Assembly: GCA_038212215.1 (NCBI GenBank)
Contig: JBBQUT010000003.1
Coordinates: 62,001 to 126,000, forward strand
From: JALZAI01 sp038212215
GTDB taxonomy: Bacteria > Actinomycetota > Actinomycetes > Mycobacteriales > Jatrophihabitantaceae
DNA length: 64,000 bases
Direction of reading: 5' to 3'
The notes beneath the pieces are model-generated. The model was given only the letters and a program-made list of their open reading frames with translations, had not been told where the DNA came from and ran no database searches. Position numbers and translations under genes: made by a program. Every line of letters begins with the position of its first letter. Position 1 is the first letter of the stretch. Shown here piece by piece: positions 34,677 through 42,789 of this stretch.

Positions 34677-34719
34677 CGGTTCGTTGACCGACCCTTAGCC
34701 GGTCAACGAACCACTATTT
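34671..34719. terminator. Bidirectional hairpin terminator between arsC and pnp
   Basis: Arms of 20 bp, 34671-34690 and 34700-34719, pair at 19 of 20 positions around the 9-base loop ACCCTTAGC. The ends are AAATAG and CTATTT, giving a short U run on both strands. It overlaps the arsC stop codon and lies 16 nt from the pnp stop on the other strand, so it can end both operons. Confidence 0.85.
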
Positions 34720-34734
34720 GTCAAGCAGCGGCGC

Positions 34735-36948
34735 TCATCCCTCGGCCGGCGCGGTCGCGGCTTCGTCCTCGACCAGCACCAGGCTGATCTTGCCGCGCTG
34801 GTCGATGTCGGCAATCTCGACCTGAATCTTGTCGCCGACGTTCACGACGTCCTCGACCTTGCCGACCCGCTTGCCGCGGCCGAGCTTGCTGATGTGCACC
34901 AGGCCGTCCTTGCCGGGCAGCAACGAGACGAACGCACCGAACGCGGCGGTCTTGACGACGGTGCCGAGGAAGCGCTCGCCCACCTTGGGCATCTGTGGGT
35001 TGGCGATTGCGTTGATCTGGTCCACCGCAGCCTGCGCCGACAGACCGTCGGACGCGCCGACATAAATCGTGCCGTCGTCCTCGATGGTGATCTGGGCGCC
35101 GGTCTCGTCCTGGATCGAGTTGATCATCGCGCCCTTGGGGCCGATGACCGCGCCGATCTTGTCGACCGGGATCTTCACCACGGTCACGCGCGGGGCGAAC
35201 GGGCTCATCTCGTCCGGGGCGTCGATGGCCTCGGCCATTACGTCCAGGATGTGCAGGCGCGCGTCGCGGGCCTGCTTGAGCGCCGCAGCCAGCACCTCGG
35301 ACGGGATGCCGTCAAGCTTGGTGTCCAACTGCAGCGCGGTGACGAACTCCTTCGTGCCGGCGACCTTGAAGTCCATGTCACCGAACGCGTCCTCAGCACC
35401 GAGGATGTCGGTCAGCGCGACGTACTCGGTCTTGCCGTCGACGGTGTCCGAGACCAGACCCATCGCGATGCCCGCAACCGGAGCGCGCAGGGGCACACCG
35501 GCATTCAGTAGCGACAGCGTCGACGCGCAGACCGAACCCATCGAGGTCGAGCCGTTCGAGCTCAGCGCTTCGGAGACCTGCCGGATCGCGTAGGGGAACT
35601 CGTCGCGGTTGGGCAGCACCGGGATCAGCGCCCGCTCGGCGAGTGCGCCGTGCCCTATCTCACGGCGCTTCGGCGAGCCGACGCGACCGGTTTCACCGGT
35701 AGAGTACGGCGGGAAGTTGTAGTTGTGCATGTAGCGCTTGGTGCGGTTCGGGCTGAGCGTGTCGAGCTTCTGTTCGAGCCCGAGCATGTTCAACGTGGTG
35801 ACCCCGAGAATCTGCGTCTCGCCGCGCTGGAACAGCGCCGAGCCGTGGACTCGCGGCACGACCTCGACCTCGGCAGAGAGCGTGCGGATGTCGACCAGCC
35901 CGCGCCCGTCGATGCGGACCTTGTCGCGCAGGATGCGCTGGCGGACCAGTTTCTTGGTCAGCGATCGGTAGGCGGGGCTGATCTCATGGAGGCGGTCTTC
36001 GAACTGTGCCTTGAGTACCGACTTCGCCTCATCCTTGATTTCGTCGATTCGGGTCTCACGCTCTTGCTTGTCGGCGATGGCCAGCGCACCGGCCAGCTCA
36101 GCTGACACGGCGGCGTCGACAGCCTCGAAGACCTCATCGGAGTAGTCGAGGAAGACCGGGAACTCTGCGGTCGGCTTGGCTGCGGACTTGGCCAGCTCTG
36201 CCTGGGCGCGGCACAACTCGGCGATGAACGGCTTGGCTGCTTCGAGACCCTCGGCGACGACCTCCTCGGTGGGCCGGGTGGCGCCGCCGGCGATCAGCGC
36301 GATGCTCTGTTCGGTTGCCTCGGCTTCGACCATCATGATGGCGACGTCGCCGGAGTCCAGCACGCGCCCGGCGACGACCATGTCGAAGGTCGCGCGCTCG
36401 AGCTCGGATTGCGTCGGGAAGCCGACCCATTGGCCCTCGACGAGGGCAACCCGGGTGCCGCCGACCGGGCCGTTGAACGGAAGCCCGGAGATCTGCGTCG
36501 ACGCGGATGCGGCGTTGATGGCCAGGACGTCGTAGGCGTGCTCGGGGTTGAGCGCCAGGACGGTGATGACGACCTGGACCTCGTTGCGCAGCCCCTTGAT
36601 GAACGTGGGACGCAGCGGCCGGTCGATGAGCCGGCAGGTAAGGATCGCGTCTTCGCTGGGGCGTCCCTCACGACGGAAGAACGAGCCGGGGATGCGTCCC
36701 GCGGCGTACATGCGCTCTTCGACATCGACGGTCAGCGGGAAGAAGTCGAAGCCCTCGCGGGGCTTCTTGCCGGCCGTGGTAGCCGACAGCAGCATGGTGT
36801 CGTCGTCCAGATAGGCGACTATCGCGCCGGCGGCTTGTCGGGCCAGCCGCCCGGTCTCGAATCGGATGGTGCGGGTGCCGAAGCTGCCGTTGTCGATGAT
36901 GGCTTCGGTTTCGTAGATGCCGTTCTCGGCATCGATGGACTGCGTCAA
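34735..36948 (-). CDS. pnp: Polynucleotide phosphorylase (guanosine pentaphosphate synthetase)
   Basis: A 737-residue 3'-5' RNA phosphorolytic enzyme of the degradosome. Two RNase PH domains flank a helical domain: the N-terminal one starts IDNGSFGTRTIRFETGRLARQAAG, the second includes FPPYSTGETGRVGSPKRREIGHGALAERA. A KH domain (IGAVIGPKGAMINSIQDETG) and an S1 domain (GTVVKTAAFGAFVSLLPGKDGLVHIS) end the protein. Actinobacterial members are also called GpsI. The TTG at 36948 has AGGGGA six bases ahead and matches the family start. Confidence 0.95.
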   Translation of the reverse strand: MTQSIDAENGIYETEAIIDNGSFGTRTIRFETGRLARQAAGAIVAYLDDDTMLLSATTAGKKPREGFDFFPLTVDVEERMYAAGRIPGSFFRREGRPSEDAILTCRLIDRPLRPTFIKGLRNEVQVVITVLALNPEHAYDVLAINAASASTQISGLPFNGPVGGTRVALVEGQWVGFPTQSELERATFDMVVAGRVLDSGDVAIMMVEAEATEQSIALIAGGATRPTEEVVAEGLEAAKPFIAELCRAQAELAKSAAKPTAEFPVFLDYSDEVFEAVDAAVSAELAGALAIADKQERETRIDEIKDEAKSVLKAQFEDRLHEISPAYRSLTKKLVRQRILRDKVRIDGRGLVDIRTLSAEVEVVPRVHGSALFQRGETQILGVTTLNMLGLEQKLDTLSPNRTKRYMHNYNFPPYSTGETGRVGSPKRREIGHGALAERALIPVLPNRDEFPYAIRQVSEALSSNGSTSMGSVCASTLSLLNAGVPLRAPVAGIAMGLVSDTVDGKTEYVALTDILGAEDAFGDMDFKVAGTKEFVTALQLDTKLDGIPSEVLAAALKQARDARLHILDVMAEAIDAPDEMSPFAPRVTVVKIPVDKIGAVIGPKGAMINSIQDETGAQITIEDDGTIYVGASDGLSAQAAVDQINAIANPQMPKVGERFLGTVVKTAAFGAFVSLLPGKDGLVHISKLGRGKRVGKVEDVVNVGDKIQVEIADIDQRGKISLVLVEDEAATAPAEG

Positions 36949-37001
36949 CGCAGGTCCCCTCTCGTTGCGCCGGGAACGCACCTGCGACGGACGAGCGGGA
37001 A

Positions 37002-37033
37002 CACCCTCGAAGGGTGCCGGTCTTCGATCGAAG
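37002..37033 (-). other. Two adjacent hairpins in the rpsO-pnp intergenic region
   Basis: CACCCT-CGA-AGGGTG (37002-37016) is a perfect 6-bp stem, and CTTCGATCGAAG (37022-37033) is a 12-bp perfect palindrome five bases further. Both lie in the 202-bp gap between rpsO and pnp, where many bacteria place structured RNA processed by RNase III or RNase E to control pnp. No U run follows, so a strong terminator is unlikely. Confidence 0.45.
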
Positions 37034-37150
37034 CGGGCGGAGTTTGCGTCTCCGGCCGCTACTACCGAGGACCGGCGGTCCGTGATATGCCGCCTCGATG
37101 AGTCGCAAGGACGCGCAGGTGTGCGTCCGGCAGTGTTGTGTGGTGCGCAG

Positions 37151-37420
37151 CTATCGGCGCAAGCCGAGCCGCTCGATGATCGACCGGTATCGATTGATGT
37201 CGGTCTTGGCGAGATAGTTCAGCAGCCGCCGCCGCTGGCCGACGAGCAGAAGCAGGCCTCGGCGGCTGTGGTGATCGTGCTTGTGGATTTTCAGGTGCTC
37301 GGTGAGGTCGCTGATCCGTCTGGACAGCATCGCGACCTGGACCTCGGGTGAGCCGGTATCCGTTTCCGCGGAGCCGTACTCGGTAATGATCTGCTTCTTG
37401 ACATCGCTGGCCAGGGGCAC
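37151..37420 (-). CDS. rpsO: 30S ribosomal protein S15
   Basis: An 89-residue ribosomal protein, exactly the normal S15 length. Conserved segments are YGSAETDTGSPEVQVAMLSRRI, HLKIHKHDHHSRRGLLLLVGQRRRLLNYL and YRSIIERLGLR. It binds the central domain of 16S rRNA early in 30S assembly. The GTG at 37420 has AAGGAG six bases ahead, which settles the start over the longer frame. pnp lies downstream, as in most bacteria. Confidence 0.97.
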   Translation of the reverse strand: MPLASDVKKQIITEYGSAETDTGSPEVQVAMLSRRISDLTEHLKIHKHDHHSRRGLLLLVGQRRRLLNYLAKTDINRYRSIIERLGLRR

Positions 37421-37566
37421 GAACGACTCCTTGTGATCAGTTGCAGGCACGCTCCACCGGTCTTGGTCACGGTGGATGTCGAACGCACGCTGCGGCGCTC
37501 TTCACAGACACCCTATCAGCGCGCCGCGCCGAAGGCCGAATCACCGCCGCGCCCGCGCTTACCCGA

Positions 37567-38520
37567 TCAATCGATCATGATCTCGCGAGTGCGCTCGACG
37601 TCGACGCGCATCTGCGCGACCAAGGCGTCGACGCTGTCGTAACGTTCCTGCCCGCGCAGCCGCTCGACGAACTCGACTCCGAGAGCATCGCCATACAGAT
37701 CCTCATTGAAGTCCAGCACGTAGGCTTCGACGCGCCGCTGGCGCACGTCGAAGGTGGGATTGGTGCCCACCGAGATCGCCGCGGTGCCGAGCACCGCATC
37801 CGGCACGGTGCGGCCCCATTCGTCCAGGCGGATCACCCGGCCGGCGTACACGCCGTCCGCGGGCACGGCCGCCCAGGAGTCGGTGTGCAGGTTCGCCGTC
37901 GGAAAGCCCAATTCGCGCCCGCGCCGGTCGCCGCGCTCGACGATGCCGTCGACCCGATGCGGGCGGCCCAGCACCGAGGCTGCGCCGCGCAGATCACCGG
38001 CCTGCACGCAGGAGCGGACGTAGGTCGCGCTGAGCACGGTGTCGCCGTCGCGCAGCAGCGGAACACCATCGGCGGTGAAGCCGAATGTTGCGCCGAGGCG
38101 GGTCAGCTCGGCGACGTCGCCGTGCGCCTTGTGCCCGTAGCGGAAGTTGGTCCCGACGACGATCGCGGACGCGTGCAACCGCTCGACAAGCGCATGGTGG
38201 ACGAATTCGGCGGGTGACATGCGGGAGAATTCGAGGGTGAACGACAGCGGGCAGAACACGTCGATGCCCAGCTGCTCGACCAGTTCCGCCCGTCGCACGA
38301 TTGTGGTCAGCACCGGCGGGTGGGAGCCCGGCCGCACGACCTCGGACGGGTGTGGGACGAAGGTGAGCAGCACGCTGGGCACGCCGAGCTCCTGCGCGTG
38401 CGCCACAGCCTTGCCGATGATGTCGGCGTGGCCGCGGTGCACCCCGTCGAACACGCCGACAGTCACTACGCAGTGACCCCAACCGGTGGGGACGGCCTCC
38501 AGGCCGCGCCAGCGCTGCAC
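37567..38520 (-). CDS. ribF: Bifunctional riboflavin kinase/FAD synthetase
   Basis: A 317-residue RibF that phosphorylates riboflavin and adenylates FMN. The N-terminal adenylyltransferase domain shows VGVFDGVHRGHADIIG and VGTNFRYGHKAHGDV; the C-terminal kinase domain starts near residue 185 with PHRVDGIVERGDRRGRELGFPTANL and ends with ALGVEFVERLRGQERYDSVDAL. The GTG at 38520 matches the family start (VQRWRGLEAVP); the frame remains open upstream, but that part overlaps the phosphotransferase gene. Confidence 0.95.
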   Translation of the reverse strand: MQRWRGLEAVPTGWGHCVVTVGVFDGVHRGHADIIGKAVAHAQELGVPSVLLTFVPHPSEVVRPGSHPPVLTTIVRRAELVEQLGIDVFCPLSFTLEFSRMSPAEFVHHALVERLHASAIVVGTNFRYGHKAHGDVAELTRLGATFGFTADGVPLLRDGDTVLSATYVRSCVQAGDLRGAASVLGRPHRVDGIVERGDRRGRELGFPTANLHTDSWAAVPADGVYAGRVIRLDEWGRTVPDAVLGTAAISVGTNPTFDVRQRRVEAYVLDFNEDLYGDALGVEFVERLRGQERYDSVDALVAQMRVDVERTREIMID

Positions 38521-38530
38521 GCCCGCCACC

Positions 38531-39652
38531 CTACTGGCCGACGTGCCCGGCGAAGGCCGGCGCCACCGCGAGGGGCAGCTCCCCCCAGCGCTGGACGAGC
38601 GAGGCGCGAAGTTCAGCGGCGAGCGCGGCGAGCGCGGGCAGTTGCGCGCAGCGCGCAGAAACCCCCAGCCGGTGCAGGATGAGCGCTCGCCGGCTCGGAA
38701 CCTCGAATTCGGCGTGCAAAACCGGACGATCATCGACCAGTGCCGCATTGAGGAACCAGCTACTCGACACCAGCGCCCAGCCGGCGGCTGCGGCGACCAC
38801 GTCGTGCTCGAAGTCCGGGGTGGCGACGTAATCCAGCTCCGCAGCGAGCACGTCGCGGTAGCGCGCGACTGCCCGGTCGGCGACCTCGTCGGGCATCCGC
38901 CACGCGCACCAGCAGCTGGGCCACGGCACCAGGAGGTAGGCGACATCCCAGGCGATGTGGCGCCATTGCGCACCCTCGAAGTCGACGAGGACCAGTTGCC
39001 CGCCAACACTGACGTTGTTGTCCGGACACGCGTCGGCCGGGCTGATCGCGGCGACACCCTCGCCGCCCAACCGGTGGGCCAGCCCGCGCAGCTCGTCCAA
39101 CGCGGCTGACGGCGTGGCGATCCCGAGGCCGGCGGCCTGATCAGCGACAGCCCGGGCCGCGTCCTCGAGCATGATCGGCATCAGCTGCGCGGCGATCGGC
39201 AGATCCCCGGCACGCTCGTCCAGCGCGATGGTGAAGGCGGCCCGCGCACGAAGCGTGGCACGGTGCAGACGCGCGATTGCCTCCGCCCACCGATCGAGCG
39301 CGGCAGCAGCCGCCGACGCGTCGGTCGCGAGCAGCGCGTCTGCGACGCTCGCGCCCGGTCCGGCGTCGGACATGATCACGACCGGTGGTTCGGCCGCCGC
39401 CGCGATCAGCCGTGGGCCGGGGGCGTCCGCGGCAAGGATGCTCGGCGTCAGGAGGCTCAGCGCTGCCGACTCCCGCGCCCAGCCCTCCCCTGCCGTGTGG
39501 AACTGCTTGACAATCACGCTGACGGTGGGCTCGCCGTCACGGTGGACGAGCGCCCGCCGCACCTCGCTGTGCTGCCCGCCGCGCAACCGGCCGACGTCCT
39601 CGAGCCGGGCGTCCGGCAGCAGCGGCCGGGCGGCTTCCAGCGCGTCCCTCAC
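38531..39652 (-). CDS. Phosphotransferase/kinase-like protein (APH fold)
   Basis: A 373-residue protein resembling aminoglycoside or choline kinases. The catalytic-loop motif, normally HGDxxxxN, reads PADACPDNN: the aspartate and asparagine are kept but the histidine is lost. The metal-binding DFG-like motif reads LVDFEGAQWRH. The N-terminal lobe has a plausible ATP lysine in SVIVKQFH. A small-molecule kinase role is likely; the substrate is unknown. It lies between truB and ribF on their strand. Confidence 0.72.
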   Translation of the reverse strand: MRDALEAARPLLPDARLEDVGRLRGGQHSEVRRALVHRDGEPTVSVIVKQFHTAGEGWARESAALSLLTPSILAADAPGPRLIAAAAEPPVVIMSDAGPGASVADALLATDASAAAAALDRWAEAIARLHRATLRARAAFTIALDERAGDLPIAAQLMPIMLEDAARAVADQAAGLGIATPSAALDELRGLAHRLGGEGVAAISPADACPDNNVSVGGQLVLVDFEGAQWRHIAWDVAYLLVPWPSCWCAWRMPDEVADRAVARYRDVLAAELDYVATPDFEHDVVAAAAGWALVSSSWFLNAALVDDRPVLHAEFEVPSRRALILHRLGVSARCAQLPALAALAAELRASLVQRWGELPLAVAPAFAGHVGQ

Positions 39653-39702
39653 CGCGTCTGTCTACCCCGAGCGGTTGGCTTGCCCGCATAGCCCTCGGCG
39701 AG

Positions 39703-40587
39703 TCATCCGGACGGGGTGAAAACGAGGACCGGACGCGCAGGTCCGTCCTGCTCGCTGAGCAACGCGACGACCGTGCCGTCAGCGCTCAGCGCGCCGTACG
39801 TGCCAATCATGCCGACGGGCTCGAGCGACTGCCCGTAGGACAGCGCGCGGGCCTGCTCGACGTCGACCGTGCGCACCGGCATCGCAGTGCGGACGGCTTC
39901 CGCCAGCGGCAACGTGACCGGGTCGGCCAGGTCGGCGAGCTCGTCGAGGGTGCGCGCGCCGGCGAGCGTGAACGGGCCGACGCGGGTTCGGCGCAGTGCA
40001 GTGAGGTGGCCACCGACACCGAGGGCGGCACCGAGGTCGCGGGCCAGCGCGCGGACGTAGGTGCCCGACGAGCACTCGACCAGCACGTCCACGTCGACCA
40101 GGCCCGCCGTGGGCCGCGACACGTCGAGCAGGTCGAAACGCGACACCGTCACCGGGCGCGCCGCCAACTCGACCTGGGCGCCGTCGCGCACCAGCCGGTA
40201 GGCGCGCTGCCCGTCGACCTTGATGGCCGACACGGAGCTCGGCACCTGCGCGATGGCGCCGGTGAGCGGCAGCATCGCGGCGCGCACCGAGTCAGCGGTG
40301 AGCCCCGCCGCGGACGCGCCGCCGAGCGGGGTGCCCTCAGCATCGTCGGTGAGCGTCGCCTGACCCAGCCGGACGGTCGCCGAGTACGCCTTGTCGGCGA
40401 GCACCAGATGGTGCAGCAACCGTGTCGCCCGGTTCACCCCAAGCACCAGCACCCCGGTCGCCATCGGATCGAGCGTGCCAGCGTGGCCGACCTTGCGCGT
40501 ATGCGCGATCCGGCGCATCCGCCCCACGACGTCGTGCGAGGTCCAGCCGGCCGGCTTGTCGACGATCACCAACCCGTCCGCACTCAC
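39703..40587 (-). CDS. truB: tRNA pseudouridine(55) synthase
   Basis: A 294-residue TruB that makes pseudouridine 55 in the T loop of tRNAs. GLVIVDKPAGWTSHDVVGRMRR starts the protein, KVGHAGTLDPMATGVLVLG carries the catalytic aspartate, and VECSSGTYVRALARDLGAALG is the second conserved block. The C-terminus is a short PUA-like extension. The GTG at 40587 with GAGGGG ahead fits the family start; the longer frame reads through dispersed-repeat copy B. Confidence 0.95.
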   Translation of the reverse strand: MSADGLVIVDKPAGWTSHDVVGRMRRIAHTRKVGHAGTLDPMATGVLVLGVNRATRLLHHLVLADKAYSATVRLGQATLTDDAEGTPLGGASAAGLTADSVRAAMLPLTGAIAQVPSSVSAIKVDGQRAYRLVRDGAQVELAARPVTVSRFDLLDVSRPTAGLVDVDVLVECSSGTYVRALARDLGAALGVGGHLTALRRTRVGPFTLAGARTLDELADLADPVTLPLAEAVRTAMPVRTVDVEQARALSYGQSLEPVGMIGTYGALSADGTVVALLSEQDGPARPVLVFTPSG

Positions 40588-40611
40588 GCCCGAGCCCCCC
40601 TCACGACCGAG

Positions 40612-40663
40612 GCCTCGCTTCGCTCGTTCGGCCGGCAAAGCCCGATCACACTGGTTCGCTCGC
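40612..40663 (-). repeat. 52-bp dispersed repeat, copy B (between MATE and truB)
   Basis: Matches copy A at 25868-25919 at 49 of 52 positions without gaps, in the same orientation relative to transcription. It begins immediately after the MATE stop codon and ends 24 nt before the truB GTG. On the gene strand it would encode ERAKRG-like residues, but these are not part of either conserved protein. Confidence 0.75.
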
Positions 40664-41977
40664 TCACGAGCCAACGCCCAGCACGAGCCAGCGCTCGCCA
40701 CGTGCGCGCCAGAGCATCCCCGCCAGCCGTACGCCGACAAACGCGCTCAACCCGGCCCACACGCCGCCGATACCCCAGTGCCAGTGCAGGGCGGCCAGGT
40801 TCAGCGGCGCGAACGCGAACACCGCCGCCACCACGGTCAACCCGGCCATGAACCCGATGTCGCCGGCACCGATGAGCACCCCGTCGAGGGCGAACACGAT
40901 CCCGGCGGCAGGCAGCATCGCGACGAACCACGGCCAGAGCAGATGCGCCTGGTGCAGCACGGCGCCGTCTGAAGTGAACGCCCGCGGCACGAGCAGCCAG
41001 CCGGCCGCGTACAGCGCGGCGAACGCGATACCGGCGTACAGGCCCCAACGCGAGACCTGCCACGCCATGCGGCGCGCGCCTTCGGCGTCCGACCCGCCGA
41101 GGGCGGCACCGACTAGCGACTGCGCGGCGATCGCGAACGAATCGAGCAGCAGCGCGGTGAACTCCCACAATTGCAGGCCGACGGTGTGTGCCGCGATCTG
41201 CGCAGTGCCCATCCGGGCGGTGACGCCGGCCGCGGTGAGGAAGGCGATCTGGAAGGCGACGGAGCGCACGACCAGATCCCGTCCGACGCGCAATTGCGCC
41301 CGTAGCACCGCACGATCCGGACGCACGTGGGCGCTCGCCCGCCGCAGCGCGCGCAGGAACAGCGCGGCCCCGACGAGCTGGGCGACCAGGTTGGCGATCG
41401 CCGAACCGTTCAGGCCGAGATCGAATGCGTAGACGAGCACTGGCGAGAGGACAGCGGACAGCACATTCGCGACGAGGACGATGAGCACCGGCTCGCGGGT
41501 GCGCTGCACGCCGCGCATCCAGCCGTTACCCGCCAGCACGAGCAGGATCCCGGGCAGGCCGACCAGCGCGATCCGAAACCACGACTGCGCGGCCGCCTGC
41601 GTCTCACCCGGGCCGCCTGCCAACAGGCGTGTCAGCGGGCCGGCGAACAGCTCGCCGACCGCGACGACGAGCGAGCCGATGACCAGCGCCAGCCACGACG
41701 CCTGCACACCCTCGTCCACTGCCTCGACCGGACGCCCGGCACCGAACCAGCGGGCCGAGCGCGACGTCGTGCCGTACTCGACGAAGGTTCCCACGACGGT
41801 CAGCAGGGCCATCAGCGCCCCGCCGATCCCGAGGCCGGATAGCGACACGGAGCCGAGGTGGCCCACGACCGCTGTGTCGACGAGCAGGTACAGCGGTTCG
41901 GCCGCGAGCACCACGAACGCCGACGCCGAGAGCGCCAGCAGACGTCGCGTCGTGGCTGAACCGGTCGCCGCCGTCAT
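40664..41977 (-). CDS. MATE family efflux transporter (DinF-like)
   Basis: A 437-residue transporter with twelve predicted helices. The N-terminal AEPLYLLVDTAVVGHLGSVSLSGLGIG and the internal repeat near residue 240 (LLDSFAIAAQSLVGAALG) match DinF/NorM proteins that export cations and drugs in exchange for H+ or Na+. Its location between rbfA and truB matches the mycobacterial dinF. The DHH-family oligoribonuclease gene usually found between rbfA and this gene is missing: only 24 nt separate them. Confidence 0.9.
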   Translation of the reverse strand: MTAATGSATTRRLLALSASAFVVLAAEPLYLLVDTAVVGHLGSVSLSGLGIGGALMALLTVVGTFVEYGTTSRSARWFGAGRPVEAVDEGVQASWLALVIGSLVVAVGELFAGPLTRLLAGGPGETQAAAQSWFRIALVGLPGILLVLAGNGWMRGVQRTREPVLIVLVANVLSAVLSPVLVYAFDLGLNGSAIANLVAQLVGAALFLRALRRASAHVRPDRAVLRAQLRVGRDLVVRSVAFQIAFLTAAGVTARMGTAQIAAHTVGLQLWEFTALLLDSFAIAAQSLVGAALGGSDAEGARRMAWQVSRWGLYAGIAFAALYAAGWLLVPRAFTSDGAVLHQAHLLWPWFVAMLPAAGIVFALDGVLIGAGDIGFMAGLTVVAAVFAFAPLNLAALHWHWGIGGVWAGLSAFVGVRLAGMLWRARGERWLVLGVGS

Positions 41978-42001
41978 CTTCAGGCTCGTCCTGCCGGCGG
42001 C

Positions 42002-42448
42002 TCAGCCGACGTCGGACTCGGCGTCGACCTCGCGGGGCTTGCGGTACGGGTCCGGATCGCCAGCGGGTTGCGCGCCCTGGCGCACCGCCTCTACCTGCGC
42101 ATCGACGCGCGCCGCCACGGCGAGCAATTCATCGATGTACTTCGCGTCCTCGGGCAGCGAGTCGAGGGTGAAGCTGAGCGTCGGGGTGAAGCGCACCCCG
42201 GTCTGGCGGCCGACCTCGCTGCGCAGCACGCCCTTGGCCGACTCGAGCGCTGCGGCCGAGGCAACGCGGGCCGCCTCGTCGCCGTACACCGTGTAGAAGA
42301 TCGTCGCGTCGTGCAGGTCGCCGGTCAGCCGGACATCGGTGATCGTCACCATGCCCAGGCGTGGGTCCTTGACCTGCATTTCCAGCATGATCGCCACGAT
42401 CTGCTTGATCCGACCGGCGAGTCGGCGGGCACGTCCGGCATCCACCAT
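42002..42448 (-). CDS. rbfA: 30S ribosome-binding factor
   Basis: A 148-residue RbfA needed for 16S rRNA 5'-end processing and cold adaptation. The KH-like fold is seen in ARRLAGRIKQIVAIMLEMQVKDPRLGMVTITDVRLTGDL and SAKGVLRSEVGRQTGVRFTPTLSF, followed by DSLPEDAKYIDELL. The acidic tail is variable. It follows the DUF503 gene by 13 nt in the nusA-infB operon. Confidence 0.94.
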   Translation of the reverse strand: MVDAGRARRLAGRIKQIVAIMLEMQVKDPRLGMVTITDVRLTGDLHDATIFYTVYGDEAARVASAAALESAKGVLRSEVGRQTGVRFTPTLSFTLDSLPEDAKYIDELLAVAARVDAQVEAVRQGAQPAGDPDPYRKPREVDAESDVG

Positions 42449-42461
42449 GACCTACTCCTGT

Positions 42462-42761
42462 TCATTCGAGATCTTCGTCGTCGAGCACCCTCGTTCGAAC
42501 CGAAAGCAACTCCAGTTCAGGGTGCCCGGCTATCAACCGCTCACACCCGGCAAGCACCTCGAGCACATGCGCGTGATCCGCTGCGACAAGTGCCACTGAC
42601 ACCTCTGCGCGCCGGTGCAGGTCCTGGGCACCGGTCTCGGCCGCCGAGACGCCGAACTTGCGGCGCAACTCGGCGACCAGCGGCCGCACGAGTGAACGCT
42701 TCTGCTTCAGCGAGTGGACGTCCCCCAGTAGGACGTCCACCCGCATCGTGCCCACGACCAT
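42462..42761 (-). CDS. DUF503/YlxP family protein
   Basis: A 99-residue DUF503 protein. MRVDVLLGDVHSLKQKRSLVRPL and LRRKFGVSAAETGAQDLHRRAEVSVALVA are the family core, a ferredoxin-like fold often found between infB and rbfA. Its role in ribosome assembly is suggested by position only. The ATG at 42761 fits; a second ATG five codons later is possible. It overlaps neither neighbour. Confidence 0.88.
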   Translation of the reverse strand: MVVGTMRVDVLLGDVHSLKQKRSLVRPLVAELRRKFGVSAAETGAQDLHRRAEVSVALVAADHAHVLEVLAGCERLIAGHPELELLSVRTRVLDDEDLE

Positions 42762-42789
42762 GCCCTCGCCTGCCTCGTGCCAAGTACGG

